DNA of 64,000 nt, taken from the NCBI GenBank assembly GCA_935421135.1, contig OW285190.1:8132501-8196500 (forward strand). Reading direction: 5' to 3'. Source of the stretch: Bugulina stolonifera (taxonomy: Eukaryota; Bryozoa; Gymnolaemata; Cheilostomatida; Bugulidae). Position 1 is the stretch's first letter. Every line of letters begins with the position of its first letter. Positions 1-12,500 of the stretch are shown piece by piece. Both the position numbers and the translations under genes were made by a program. The notes under the pieces were generated by a model, which worked only from the letters and a program-made list of their open reading frames with translations, was not told the DNA's origin and did no database searches.

Positions 1-186
1 TGTTTATAGTCACACTGCAAACGTTGACGTGGATGACTACATATCTAATTGTTCATGTAGTATCGCAGAAATACCCCATACATTTATTGTTGTAATAAAA
101 ATTGTCAACATAGCCTAAATTCTAAAATATGTGGAGATGGTGAGATTTTATTGAAACCAGTGCTGTAGAATTAAGGTGTTTTGTAG

Positions 187-3100
187 ACAAATCTCGCATG
201 GAGTTGAGACGAGGTGGGGAGAAGAATAGGGCTCCTAGTCGACAGACTCCCATAGCATCACCTCCTAAAGCACCTAAAGGCCTTGATACTTCATTCGAAG
301 ACCTCTATATACTCATTGAAACCGATGAGCTCCAGTACTTGTTGGAGGTCAGTGTACAGAACATTTTATGAGGGTACATCAGTTATTGGTCATTCTACAT
401 CAATTCAGTAAAAGATTGTTTGTATCAAAGTTGCTGAAACATGGTTTGTTGTGTGCTGATGTAACTACTTACTACATGACTGTAGTAACGTTATCAGTAA
501 TAATAGTGGAAACCACTCATTATCTTGTTGCAGGCTAGAAGCATAATGGATGAATTATATTTATGACTTATCTCCACCTGTAATGCTTGAATTCTTGAAA
601 TTGATTAAATTATGTAGGCTACTAGCATAGAAATATGACAAATAATATGGTAAAACATATTTAGAATATGGAGAGCCGGTTGATTTGTATGTTACCGGCA
701 TTTAAGATGTATAACATTCATTTTATGCATGTACGCACCAGTCGTATACGCGATACGATTATACTGGGTCAGTTGACAGACCGATGAAAGGTAAGATCAT
801 ACTCTTAGGGATCATTTCTATAGTATGAATCGCAAGGACCTCAACATCATATTGAGTCCTTACCCAAACCACGATGAGGAGGAACAATGCCAGTTTCTGA
901 GCGTGAAGCGGGCTTTGGGTGTCGTTCTTCTTGGATGACTGCCCTCTGCCATTGAGGACCGTTCCTATTACTGTTTACAGTATTAGGGGGGAACTGGCAT
1001 ATTCTGAGTGGTTTTATAATAAAATAAATAAAGATGTCATTGGCCTCTACAAACTTACATGTAGTACATTGGAGTCATAGTGTTGTTCTTATTGTTCCAT
1101 AAATTAATTGTTTTTGTGTATAGGATAGCCAAGTGAGTTTGAAGCAAATGCTAGCTTCTCCCTACATATCAGGATTCAGGTCTGACACAGAAAATTTAGA
1201 CAATAAAATCAGAGAAGTAGAGGAGCTACTTCAGCTATGGATGAACTGTCAATCGAAAGTATGCCCTATTCTGTGTTAATTTGCAACTGTTCGAAAATTT
1301 TAGTTAGAAACAGGACTTCTGAAGAACGTTTTCGGAACGTGCTGTTCCTAACTGAAATTTTTGAAATGTTGCTTTACCATTCTGTGTACTAATAATGCCT
1401 GCAGCGTTATTATTATTTTCTTGGTGGTGTTTGTAATCGATAGGATGGGAATATTAAAAAACTTTGTTCTATGGATGAGCTGAAGTAATGACTATCAAGG
1501 GAACAGTTGAAACTTCAGCTTCTAAGTAAATAAATACTTATTTTAAATCCATCTGACGACTCAAATTGTCAGCCCTTGCCCAATATAGTATTGATTATTG
1601 AAGTAGTCTGAGTTAGTTCCAAATTGTTTTAAAATTATAGAAGGTAACAAAATAGTAAAGTTTATTTTTTATCAATTTTATTGTATCTAGATATTTTCAA
1701 TGATACAGTACAACAAATATAAAATGAAACCACCTGTGGCGGCGATAGAAGCATCACATGCTTGTAATTTGGTTGTTGGCAGTACTGCACCAAATTTATA
1801 ATGTTGCACGTTGTTTACCTGTAGTATTACATCTGCTGAAGAATTTGAGGCTGCTTCAACTTCCAGAAACATTTGCCGATAGCTCGATTCACATCTGCTG
1901 AATCTTTAAAATTGCAAATTTTGGCCAATGCCCAGGAATCTGTGAAATCTCCGCAGTTTCTTGTTTTTGATTGGGATTCGGGGCAATGGCGATCAACCTA
2001 TAAAGTATGGAGAAAACAGCTTCTCATGCATCAGCTTTGTAGACGACCATAAAGCATAGACTATCTGGAATTTCTACACTTTTATACCTAATTCTAATTG
2101 CAGGAGTTCTTGGTAGCTATGTTGATACTAATCGTGTGCGTGTGCACATTTGCCAATTATTACATCAAAGTACATAGCATCCTCTACATCCACACTGTAG
2201 ATACATTACTACATGTACATCGTATATACATTTATGCCATGTATGCATATTATTCTAGTGGTTGTACCTTATGAAGCTGTTTGAGGACCCGAAGCTCTAC
2301 CTTAAAATGGCTGCCCAAGCGTTTGCATTTGAAGGCGTTCATACGCAGATGAAGGACATACAGAAGTCTGTGCTGGCTGACCCAGGTAAGTATGACCTTG
2401 ACATCATGAGCTTTACTTTCGGGTGTGAATATGAAAGATCACTTGCAGTGCTTTCTATTTAAACATCTCATGATCCTAGCGAGGTAGCCAATGGTAGCAT
2501 TTATTACATTCAACTAATCAGATGCTTTGAGAGGGCAAACTGTGTATAATATTCTATTCGTTGTGCAGATAACTCCTAAATGTGTGATATACAGTAATTC
2601 AGATTGAGAAATCTAAAATAATAAATAAACTAATAATATTAATATTGTACAGCATCCGGTGATTTGATTCATTGGTGATTTCTGTATTGTAGGGGTGATG
2701 TCTATAACCACCCACATACGAGGAGAGAAAGGATTTAAGACTATTCAAGGTGACAATCTGCGTCGAATGTTCACCGACATGATCAGGGTTCAGGTACGTG
2801 TGTAGGGACGATTACCTGGTTAATGGATCTTGGAAGTGCATGATGTCAAAGTTTCATATCTTTCAAACAAGTTGATGTGGGTGGAATTAAGGCTCATGAG
2901 GTAGAATTCTAGTAGATCACATGCTATATCTCCTTGATTACGTATTCCATACACTGCTCTTACAGACAGAGCATAGCTGTACAATTACTTTGTTTTACCA
3001 CAATAAAATATATGGGAGTAAATTAAGTAGTGAAAAAGTATAACGTGTGCTTCTGCAATGTTGTTGACATACATTTTCCAGGAGGAGATTCTGAAGGAGC

Positions 3101-3467
3101 TGAGTTTCTGTATAGAGAAGTTACGCGTTAGCTTCCCTCGCCTCTATTTTGTGACGGACAATGATGTCATCAGCATGATGTCAGTAATTAGGTCACCTCA
3201 ACACTTCATCCCGATAGCTAAGAAATGCTTTCCTTCCATAGAGACAATGAAATTTGAACTACCTTCAGACTTCCAGAACTCCGCTAACATAGCCTTAGAT
3301 TACCAACTCAACGGTACGTCAGCTGTGTGAATTTTTTTAATTCAATTTGATTAGTCTTTGATGTTTGTCGTTATCTCAAGACTAGCTGACTGGCTGGCTG
3401 GCTGGCTGGCCGAGTGACTGGCTGGCCGAGTGACTAACTGGCCGACTGAGTGACTAGCTGGCTGGCC

Positions 3468-3508
<41 letters not shown>

Positions 3509-3547
3509 GCTGACCGACTGGCCGGCTGGCCGGCTGGCCGGCTGGCC

Positions 3548-3586
<39 letters not shown>

Positions 3587-6544
3587 CGTTAGTTGTGTGG
3601 TAGTTTGATCATGTGGGTTGCTGGCTATTGGAGTAACAACTTTATCTGGTTTGTTTTTCTGCATGAAACATCAGCTAAGTATTAAAATTGTTTTCAAACA
3701 CAACTTGTCACACTGCAATGGACGGTGATGCCATTTTGTCTTTGGCTGCATCTTGTTGGACTGAATTGACATATAGCTTGTTCTATAGGCCTTTGATTTT
3801 ATTCTGATTGCAGGAGACAAGCTGGAGACAGTCAATGTATTCGGCGAACATGGAGAATCAATAACTCTTCTAGAGAGAGTGAAGGCGTTTCATGACGGCC
3901 CTACCTGGTTGAGCCATTTGGAGAAGCAACTGAAGCTAACAATGGTCTCACAGTTGCAGAATTGCTTACTGGAATATCTTGATAATGGTAAGCTCTTAGC
4001 GGCTCTTCAACTTGCTTCTTCTCTGGAGGTAAGATTCTATTTCACTCTCTGGTGGTACAATCTAAACCTTTGCGGTAAAGGGTAAACAAGGAACCAAAGT
4101 CACAAAATACAGTACCATCTATACCTGCTGTCTTTGTTCCAATAGTGCAGCAATTTATTTGAGCAAACCACCTTATAATATTCTCTCCAGGCTTCACGTC
4201 AAATTGAACAATCAAGTTGAACATAACAACTCTGTCACTGTCCATGGAAATAACTATATCTGCATCACTCTATATTTGCTATTTATACTTTTGTTTAATG
4301 GGTTCTGTTATTGACTTATCGCAGATGATACTGACTTTCTCTCTGTACTGGAAGAGATTTCACAGACAGCTGAAGAGCGATACCAGAAGGAGCATTTAGA
4401 GCACCTGAAGCACTCAGTCAGTCTGCCTATTCATCTCACCATAGAGGCAACGACATGGAATAACAGGTCCGTTCTGTGTTCATGTACATGTATATTTAAT
4501 GTACTTACTAACTTATGCATACTTACTGTACTTACTAACCTATGGGTACTTACTGTGCCTGCATGCTCCTGCTGTACTTAGATATCATGTAATCACTATG
4601 TACAGTAGCTACATGTATGTATACTTACTCTACTAATACTACGACATTCTAATCATTTATAGACTGCTGAAGTTCCCTCTACAGTGTCTGGTGGCCGTGG
4701 AGAAGATTCTCTGGTCTCACAGAGTTGGACAGGCTCTCAAGTCTACCAACACCACACAGCACAAGATGGCAGTTCTCAGGTATGCGAGTATTGCTACTGA
4801 TGTTTTACTTACTCGCACACTGTAGTTGTTAGTAAGAGTCGAGCAGCTTATTAATAGCAATGAGCTATTTTTATTAATGGAAGGTGTTTGCAGGAACTTA
4901 GCCTAAATATTAATTTCTGTTATGATCTTTGCACCAGATTCGGAGATCCAATGTTAATCTCATAGTACCGGGTTAGTCTAGTATAAAATAATCTGGTTTG
5001 AAATGAAAAGTTTTTGTTTGTTTATCTACTAGGGATGCCCTCCAGGAGAAGTTGGACCAGGTTGGCCGAGTCATAAGAGAGAATTCTAGCCTCCTATACA
5101 CGAGAATTGATGGTGCCAGAGTGAGGCTGTGTGTCGTGCTGAAGGAATTGGTACAATGCTACATGCATCTGATCACCACCACTAACAGTGAGTTAATTGG
5201 TTGATCAATTGTCCAATAAGGTGCATTAATGAATAGGAAAGGAGATAGTCATGTCCTTCTGGATCACCTTTACTTTTGTTAGAGTGTTGTTGAGGATTGT
5301 TATTACTTTACTCTTCTGGTAATTGAATTTATTTTGGAATGGTAACATTGAGTAATTTATTTACCTTTGATTTGATTTATTATTTTAGGACTTCTTGCTT
5401 CAAATGTGTCATGCATGAACTGCTTTGATTGGTCGAGTGTGCTGCGATACTCCATTGACATCTCCCCCATACTTAGAGCCAAGACGTTTGTGCAGACCAG
5501 TGAAGAGAAGCTGGATCCATGTTGCCAGAGAGAGAGGTCATTGCGTCTCTCCTCTGATCCCCCGAGAATGAGGACTCCTCTCACTCCCCTGAGCAGACGC
5601 AATCTCAGTCACGCTAGTGGTGGAGGTCAGTGCATTGCTCTCTAACTTACTTCTACATGTCCATTGTGTTTAGTAGCAGTTGTTTTTACAGTATCTACCT
5701 GTATAAATATTCATTTTAATGCAGTATCTAGTAGCTTCGCCCAAATCGTTGGCGATGAAAGCTGAAAGCTGACCTCTATCTAGCCTTTTGTCTGTTCCAT
5801 GTAAAAGTCATGATTTTATATTCCACGGATGTTTTGTGAAGAAAGTGATTACGTCAGTTAGTTATTTTTGTTTAAATCTTACTTCAATGTCTTATGCACA
5901 GGTGTACAGTACAGGGTGACTTTCAGCATGACTGGGGGTAAGCCAGGGCTAAAGGACCGATGCTGATTCAAATGATGTTTTCAGATTGGCTCATGTTTAA
6001 AATATTATTTGTTGATCTAATTTATTGTTTAACCAATGGAGACTGTTGCCGTGCTGCTTCTTTACGTATCTTCTGCAGAACGTTATGATTTGTGGCCAGA
6101 ATTACACTAATTCATGATATTGCTGTGTGTGATAGAATGATTGTGGCCAGTAACACATAATAGCGGAACATTCACTGTATTCAAAATTCATATCTAAACC
6201 CACTCATGTCTTCATTACTCAAACATTATGAATTCGCTGTGGGTTGAAGGACTTGTAGTGTAGAAGCATCATTCACCTACTAGAGGCATATGAATGAGAT
6301 ATATTTATCAATTGCGAATCTTTCTACACCATATGAAAGTTTTGCCCCATGACTACAAGGTTTTTGTGGAATATGGTGGTCGACAACCTTTTTTTCAGCT
6401 TATTTATAATTGGATTGTTTACATAAAATCTTAAGTTACTATTCTTGCTGTTGCAGAAGAGATGCTCGAAAAGCAGAAGACATCTGTGGAAGTTATTTCC
6501 ACCTACACTTTTGGAACTCTTCAATTGAAGCAGCTAGATGCCAG
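187..6544 (+). CDS. DNHD1: Dynein-like gene: linker (DHC_N2-type) exons
   Basis: Eleven exons: 187-347, 1124-1258, 2259-2385, 2693-2793, 3082-3313, 3814-3987, 4325-4466, 4663-4779, 5033-5187, 5389-5625, 6457-6544. The first two join to give [15 protein letters not shown] followed by a W-containing LLQLWMNCQ, matching the start of the dynein linker. Exon 3 continues [11 protein letters not shown]. Exon 5 carries [16 protein letters not shown], the counterpart of the KRxxFPRFYFLSNDD segment. Exon 8 carries [15 protein letters not shown]. An in-frame ATG lies at 198, but the exon is preceded by an acceptor, so it is probably internal. In motors the linker is the swinging mechanical element. The segment before AAA1 (exon 5389-5625) is rich in Ser, Arg and Pro and is unlike canonical dyneins. 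Confidence 0.8.
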
Positions 6545-9500
6545 GTAAGGATGACATCATTCTTACTGCGACAAGATCTGTTGTGTTATTGAACAGTCAG
6601 TCATCCTGTCTGTCTGTTTGTCTATTTTCCGTCTTTTTCTCTTACTGAATAGCTCCAGCCGTTCAAAGACCGTATCTTTTATTGCAATGTCCACTCCCAC
6701 TTCTCGAACCCACTAATGTGACCGATGATACAATCTTGGTTAACAAGCTGATATTTACTGCATGTATATGACCTTTATGTGGTTTCCACTAAGCACTGAA
6801 CATGTATTGTTAGCTACCGCTATGATCATGAGTATCATGGAGCTAAGGCTACACAGACAAGCACTCCACTAACAGAAAGGGCTCAGCACTCCCTAATGAT
6901 GGCACTGAAGGACTATCAAGTTGGCACTCTGATTGGTCCCAGTTGTACGGGCAAAACAGAGACTGTGCTCTCTTTCTCCCAGGTTAGTTTTTATTGATGA
7001 ATTTCCCCACATGGTGTAGTTGAAGCTGTCTTGTCTTTAGTTGATTGTATGTCAGACTCGGTGTATCAAGTCTATGGTAACAATTAATAGCTAATAGTGG
7101 CACAGATAACACTTTTTTGTATTATACAAACAGCTATAGAAATATTATTGGAGTCTTTGATTCTATTTAAACTTGATATGACTTATGCCACATTAATGGC
7201 AAGGCGACTCCATATTTTTCGCTGGTGTGGATAACTTGGAAAGAGCCGTTAAAGCGTTCACAAATATCTCTTTTAAAATCAGCTACTGACCTTAACTGAC
7301 TGATTAGTTACCAATGCTAATACTTTCCTAGAGCTCATCTCGATTGTCATGTTTCCATATTTGTTTACAGATGTTGGGCACATGTGTGTTTCCAGTAACA
7401 TGTAGTAGCGAGCTGAGCCTGTCCCACCTGCAGAGAGTGTTCTCGGGCGTCGTTCAGTCAGGTTGTTGGGCTATGTTTGACAATACAGACAGACTAACTG
7501 TAGAACTCATGTCCGTAGCTGGGCAGCAACTCCATCTTATCACCCAGTCACTTAGAACACTCCGCTATTCTCTGGCGTATGAATACACTGCTAGAGGGTT
7601 TCCTACCACCGAACAGGTATGCGTATTAATAATTTTTAGGCAATTGCTATATTCATTTTGTATGCAATTATGAATTCATTTTACGATAACAAGAACATGA
7701 CTGTTATAATTATCGACTACATGGCAGCGCTTATATTTTATTTTTATTTCTAATGAAAGGTGAGAATCCTAATTGTAAAAGATACAATCTTATTATGTAC
7801 TAAATGTTGCAGCAATATTTGTCAATGAGCAAGCAAAAGGTAATTAAACTTTCAGTCAGCCCTCTCACTCCGTATATTAGTGTTGCTTTGCTAGACATCA
7901 TTGGAACAGTTGAATGGCAAGAAACTCGCTGATTGTTAAGCTATTTTCATTTCCTGTCAAGAGAAGAAGACAGCTTGAAACTATAGATTATTTTAAAACG
8001 CAAATTGCTGCTTAAAAATTGATTATGGTAAAACTATTTTGTTTCTGTAGATGTTCCAATGATATACAGCAAGGCTTGCCTATAGTTGCACGTTTTAGAT
8101 ATACCCATTTTTTCTACATGTAGCCTAAATATAATATTATAATATCATCACAATGTACAAAGTAGCTATTATATAGTAATCATTTATACTGCATTATAGT
8201 ATTTATATCTATGTATTGATGATTATATCCAGCACACTAGTCTGTCTGTCTCCACTCTCCATCTAACACAATTTCTGTAGTCACTGGACTCATTAGTGTA
8301 ATTGCTTTATATTCTTTGCTTCTTATATATTTCTGTTTACTATTTCGATCTGTCATTATGTCATTATGTCACTGTGCCAGGAAAGTCTTTAGATATTATC
8401 TAAAGACTTTCCTGGCACAGTTGTAGTACTGTTTCTTTACAATTTATATGATTAGTTTTTGTCGTAAGACGACAAGCACAGGTTCTGAAGATATAGAGTT
8501 GCTTGTTTTGTATCACTACATGCTGTTCGTGTCTCAATGGTAGAGCCGAAAATTCCTTCACGACTATCAGTCACATGATTGTATAACGCTAAGTTGTACT
8601 ATATCATCATCATGTTATAATCGTGTTAATTGTACATGGTATGTTACTTTAGCCAAAGAGGGCAGTGCGTAGAAACTCTCTCACTACTCTACATTCTCTG
8701 AAGAGAGAAGACGACTACAAGGAGACCCCTAAATTTCTCACCAGGGTCAATACTTTCATACCGAGCAGGGTTGGTTTATTATGATATCTACCTACTCATG
8801 TATATGTATATATCAACTACACGTTTGACATGTTTCATGGATAAACTTGAATTTCAGCCCATTCCTTTCAACTTTTAAATTGTGCATGTCATATACAGTA
8901 ACTGAAATTCTTTTTACATTTAAACAATATAATGGTAACAAAGACAATATGAATCTACAGTAAGTAATTTTGTGACATACCAGATACCAGATGGGAGGTA
9001 TACATTGTACATGTGCATGATTTAGGAAGGAAGAGTGGCCACGCATCACGGGGAGCCAGAGAGGCGTCGTAGACACTCCATAGACAGAGAGAACTCTTTT
9101 AAAAATGGCGAACTGTATGTAGACGACCCTCCTCCATCACTCTTCTATGGTAGGTCCTTGGGCTAAGGCAAGCAGAAAAACCTGGGTTACTACATGATTC
9201 AAAACTTTCTTCATTTGGATTTTCATATAGAGTATCACTAATGACTTTATTTTCGCCTCATTTTCATATATTTGTTTTCAGTCAGGACTTTGAAGGAAGT
9301 AAATTCCGTGGTTTAATGCGCACTTTAGGCTGCACTTGACGCACGTAATAGTTCATACAACTTTTCTACGTGGTAATGTAGTCATTTTCTGTATGGATTA
9401 TGTTATATATTATCACTTATTATTCTTTCAACAGAGAAAGTTGTTTACCCAAAGAACATGGCCGCCGACAAGCTACCAGTCGACACTAGGCATATGATTA

Positions 9501-12500
9501 GTGACTCGGTGACTTACGATCCTTGTTATCTTGGGAGCATCACATACTCAGGGCGTCTCATACCTGCCCGAGACACTGCAGCGTGTTTCATGCTATTTAA
9601 TAGTAATAGCCCAAGAACCCAAGAAATACCGCAGTCATTAAAAGTGAGTCCATTTACCTCTAGTTCTTCAGAGCTGTTAGTTGACGCTGATCACAGGGAG
9701 TTCAGTTCAACTCCGCCTTTGCTTGTCTTGTCTAAATCAAAATGGAAACAATTTAGTTAGCAAAAGATTTACAGCTACAATTCTTCATGTTTCCAACAGA
9801 ATCGATTTCATTACAACACAATGAGGGATAACTCCTAATTTATATAGTGCATGTCAAGTACACTGCTAAAATATTGCAATACGTTCTCATGTTTTATTAC
9901 AAATTCTTGTATTTGTTAAATTACGATTGCTGCGTTTGAATTCATTACATTACGATTGTACGCAATACATTACAATGTTGTGCAGCAATATTGTAATACA
10001 ATAGTACAGTAATACAGGACTTGGCTATGCAACGAAGATTATCAGAGTGTTCTCATTTTATTCACTGTGTGTTGTAGCTGAGAATGAGACCGACTGCCAT
10101 GATTAAGCCTGATAGGGCGGTGATAGTGAGTACCTACCTTTACAGCTGGGGCTACCCCAACTCACAGGCTATCACAGAGAAGCTCTTAAACTTCATCACG
10201 TTCTGTGAAACTCAACTCCCATCACTCAGGTAGCCTCTGCTTCTATTAAGTTTGGTTTCCACTCAGCCGGTTTTTGACCGCCGGTTGACCGGTAGAAGAA
10301 GGCCGCCGGTCTGGAAACCAAAGACACCGTAAGACCGTGAGAGCCTGTAGGTGACCGGCGGTAAGTTGAAAAAGTTCAACTTACCGGCGGCTTTTCACTG
10401 ACCGCCGGTTTGGCCTGGAGAATGGATACCGCAGACCTGCGGCTCTGCCGGTTGCTACAGGTCTATTTCAACGAGTACGTTTTTACCAGAGTTTTAGTAC
10501 TTCCGTTTCCTGTTTCAGTTCCTATTTTCAGCTTTCCCGCTTTGATAAAGTTATAGTAAAATAATAAAATATGATATAATTACTAATTATATTATTTCAA
10601 ACTAATACCAAAATAATTTCTAAAGATACTCGACAGTCTGGTTTATTTCTCTTTCAATATTTATATTTTAATGAGCTTGTGAATAATGGCAAACACAGAT
10701 TTTAATAGAAATTTGATGGATATTGTACAAAAATATCCAGCCATTTACGATAAATCAAGCCAATTTTACAAAGATAAGAATGCCAAAGGAAATGCTTGGG
10801 AGCAGGTGAGGAAATATCTTTATACTCCAGTATAAATATGAAATTTATGCATTACTATTAGTAGCTGAAGCTTATCTGGAAGCTTTCTTCAGGTTGGACA
10901 TTTTCAATAGATATGAGATAAATGATGATAGGTGGGAGTTGGATGATAATGATTTGTGTCAATGTCAATTGATACTAAATTTTAATAATTCGTCGCTACA
11001 GTTTCACTATTTTAAAATATACATGTAATACGAACTAGCCAACTAGGGCATGTTCATTTTAAACTGAACTTTCAAATAGTTTTCTAGAAACATTCCATAT
11101 ACATACAGAGAAGAGGCTATAGCTGCATTATATAGATGATCTAATATATGATAGAAATATTCTGCTTGGCCACACACACCAACAACCTTCCTTTCTTTAC
11201 CACTGGTATCACTTGTTTTGTTTTCCTGGTCTCAGGTTGCTAAGGAATTGAACTCAGATGTTCCTAACGTGACCAAAAGATACAACACCATTAGAACCAG
11301 GTTGTCAAAGTATCTTAATAAGCTAAAACTACCCTCTGGCTCAGGGGCAACTGCGAGTGTCAAGCCGGAGTTCGAGAGTCTAAGATGGCTCATCACACAT
11401 ATCGACCACAGGTAAGATAATTAGGCTTAATGCATTTCAACATTCAAGTTGTAATGTAGCCTGTAAACATGCTGCTCATTAGAGAACTCACAAACTATTC
11501 TTTATTGTGTTTAACTCATTCAGTACCAGTAAAGAGGTATATATCCCGTGGTGCACAAACTGTACTCCCTATTTCTTACCACCAACTTAACATCAATAAT
11601 CCTACAAGCTTTGGGATTGGTTATAAATAATCCAATAAGCCCCAGCACTAGAGTAGTTGGAGTTCTAGAATTTAGCTTGTGAGCTTCATAAACTTCATAC
11701 TCCGTGACTCTGATCAGTATTTGAGTGCAAAACATGCGCTGTTAGAGTTTCAGTAGCCAGTTGCACCTTGATAAAAAATACTGATATGTAGGAAGAAGTG
11801 TGTATAGGCCTATATCATGATATTTTACTATTTTTCAACAATAGTCCATCAACCTTTATATCTGTTTTGTTATTGGAGTTATCAATATGATTGAAACATA
11901 CCATTCTTCTAGAACAAGATTAGCTGACTCTAGATCTATAAGTAAATTTAATGCAGCATAAGCTTTTAAGATAGATTAGGCCTATTAATGTTACTCAATT
12001 GTCAAAAATTAGCTGGTGCTCCAGGCAAGTACACAATACACATAGCTGGGACTGAATGAGTTCATGTCTCACTCTTTATTTAACCTCTGCTTGGGAAATT
12101 TATTTTTGTTGACATACGCAGGAATACAACGAGCAGCTACATGTCTAATCAACAAGTTGATGGGGACATCACTACAGCTGATGGAGATATTACTACAGTT
12201 GATGAGGAAGATGAGAATGAAAATGAGGATGGTGAGGCTCCAAGGCCATCTAAGAAACTCAAGACTTCTTCAGATAGTTCTAAAAGTGCGAAAGTGAGTA
12301 CTCAGTTTGCTGAAATTTAAGTAAATTGTCAAGTGTGATAATTTAATAAAATACTGCAATACTGCAAATAAATGCTTTTCCAAATGCTCATGTAAGATTC
12401 TGGTACTGACTCAAAATGTTATATACAACATTTTGAGTCAGTACCAGAATCTTACATAGAGTATTCTGAGAAGCTAATATATATAAATTCCAAATATTGT

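Noticed and set aside
3434..3664. Minus-strand frame of repeated Pro-Ala-Ser-Gln
   Set aside because: It is the CTGG repeat read in another frame, inside a dynein-like intron.
4013..4028. Alternative donor after LASSLE (4028) for the linker exon
   Set aside because: Only the donor at 3987 leaves the phase required by the next exon at 4325.
5406..5645. Possibility of a standalone small gene in the Ser/Arg-rich exon
   Set aside because: Phases on both sides fit the dynein-like gene, so it is an internal exon (5389-5625).
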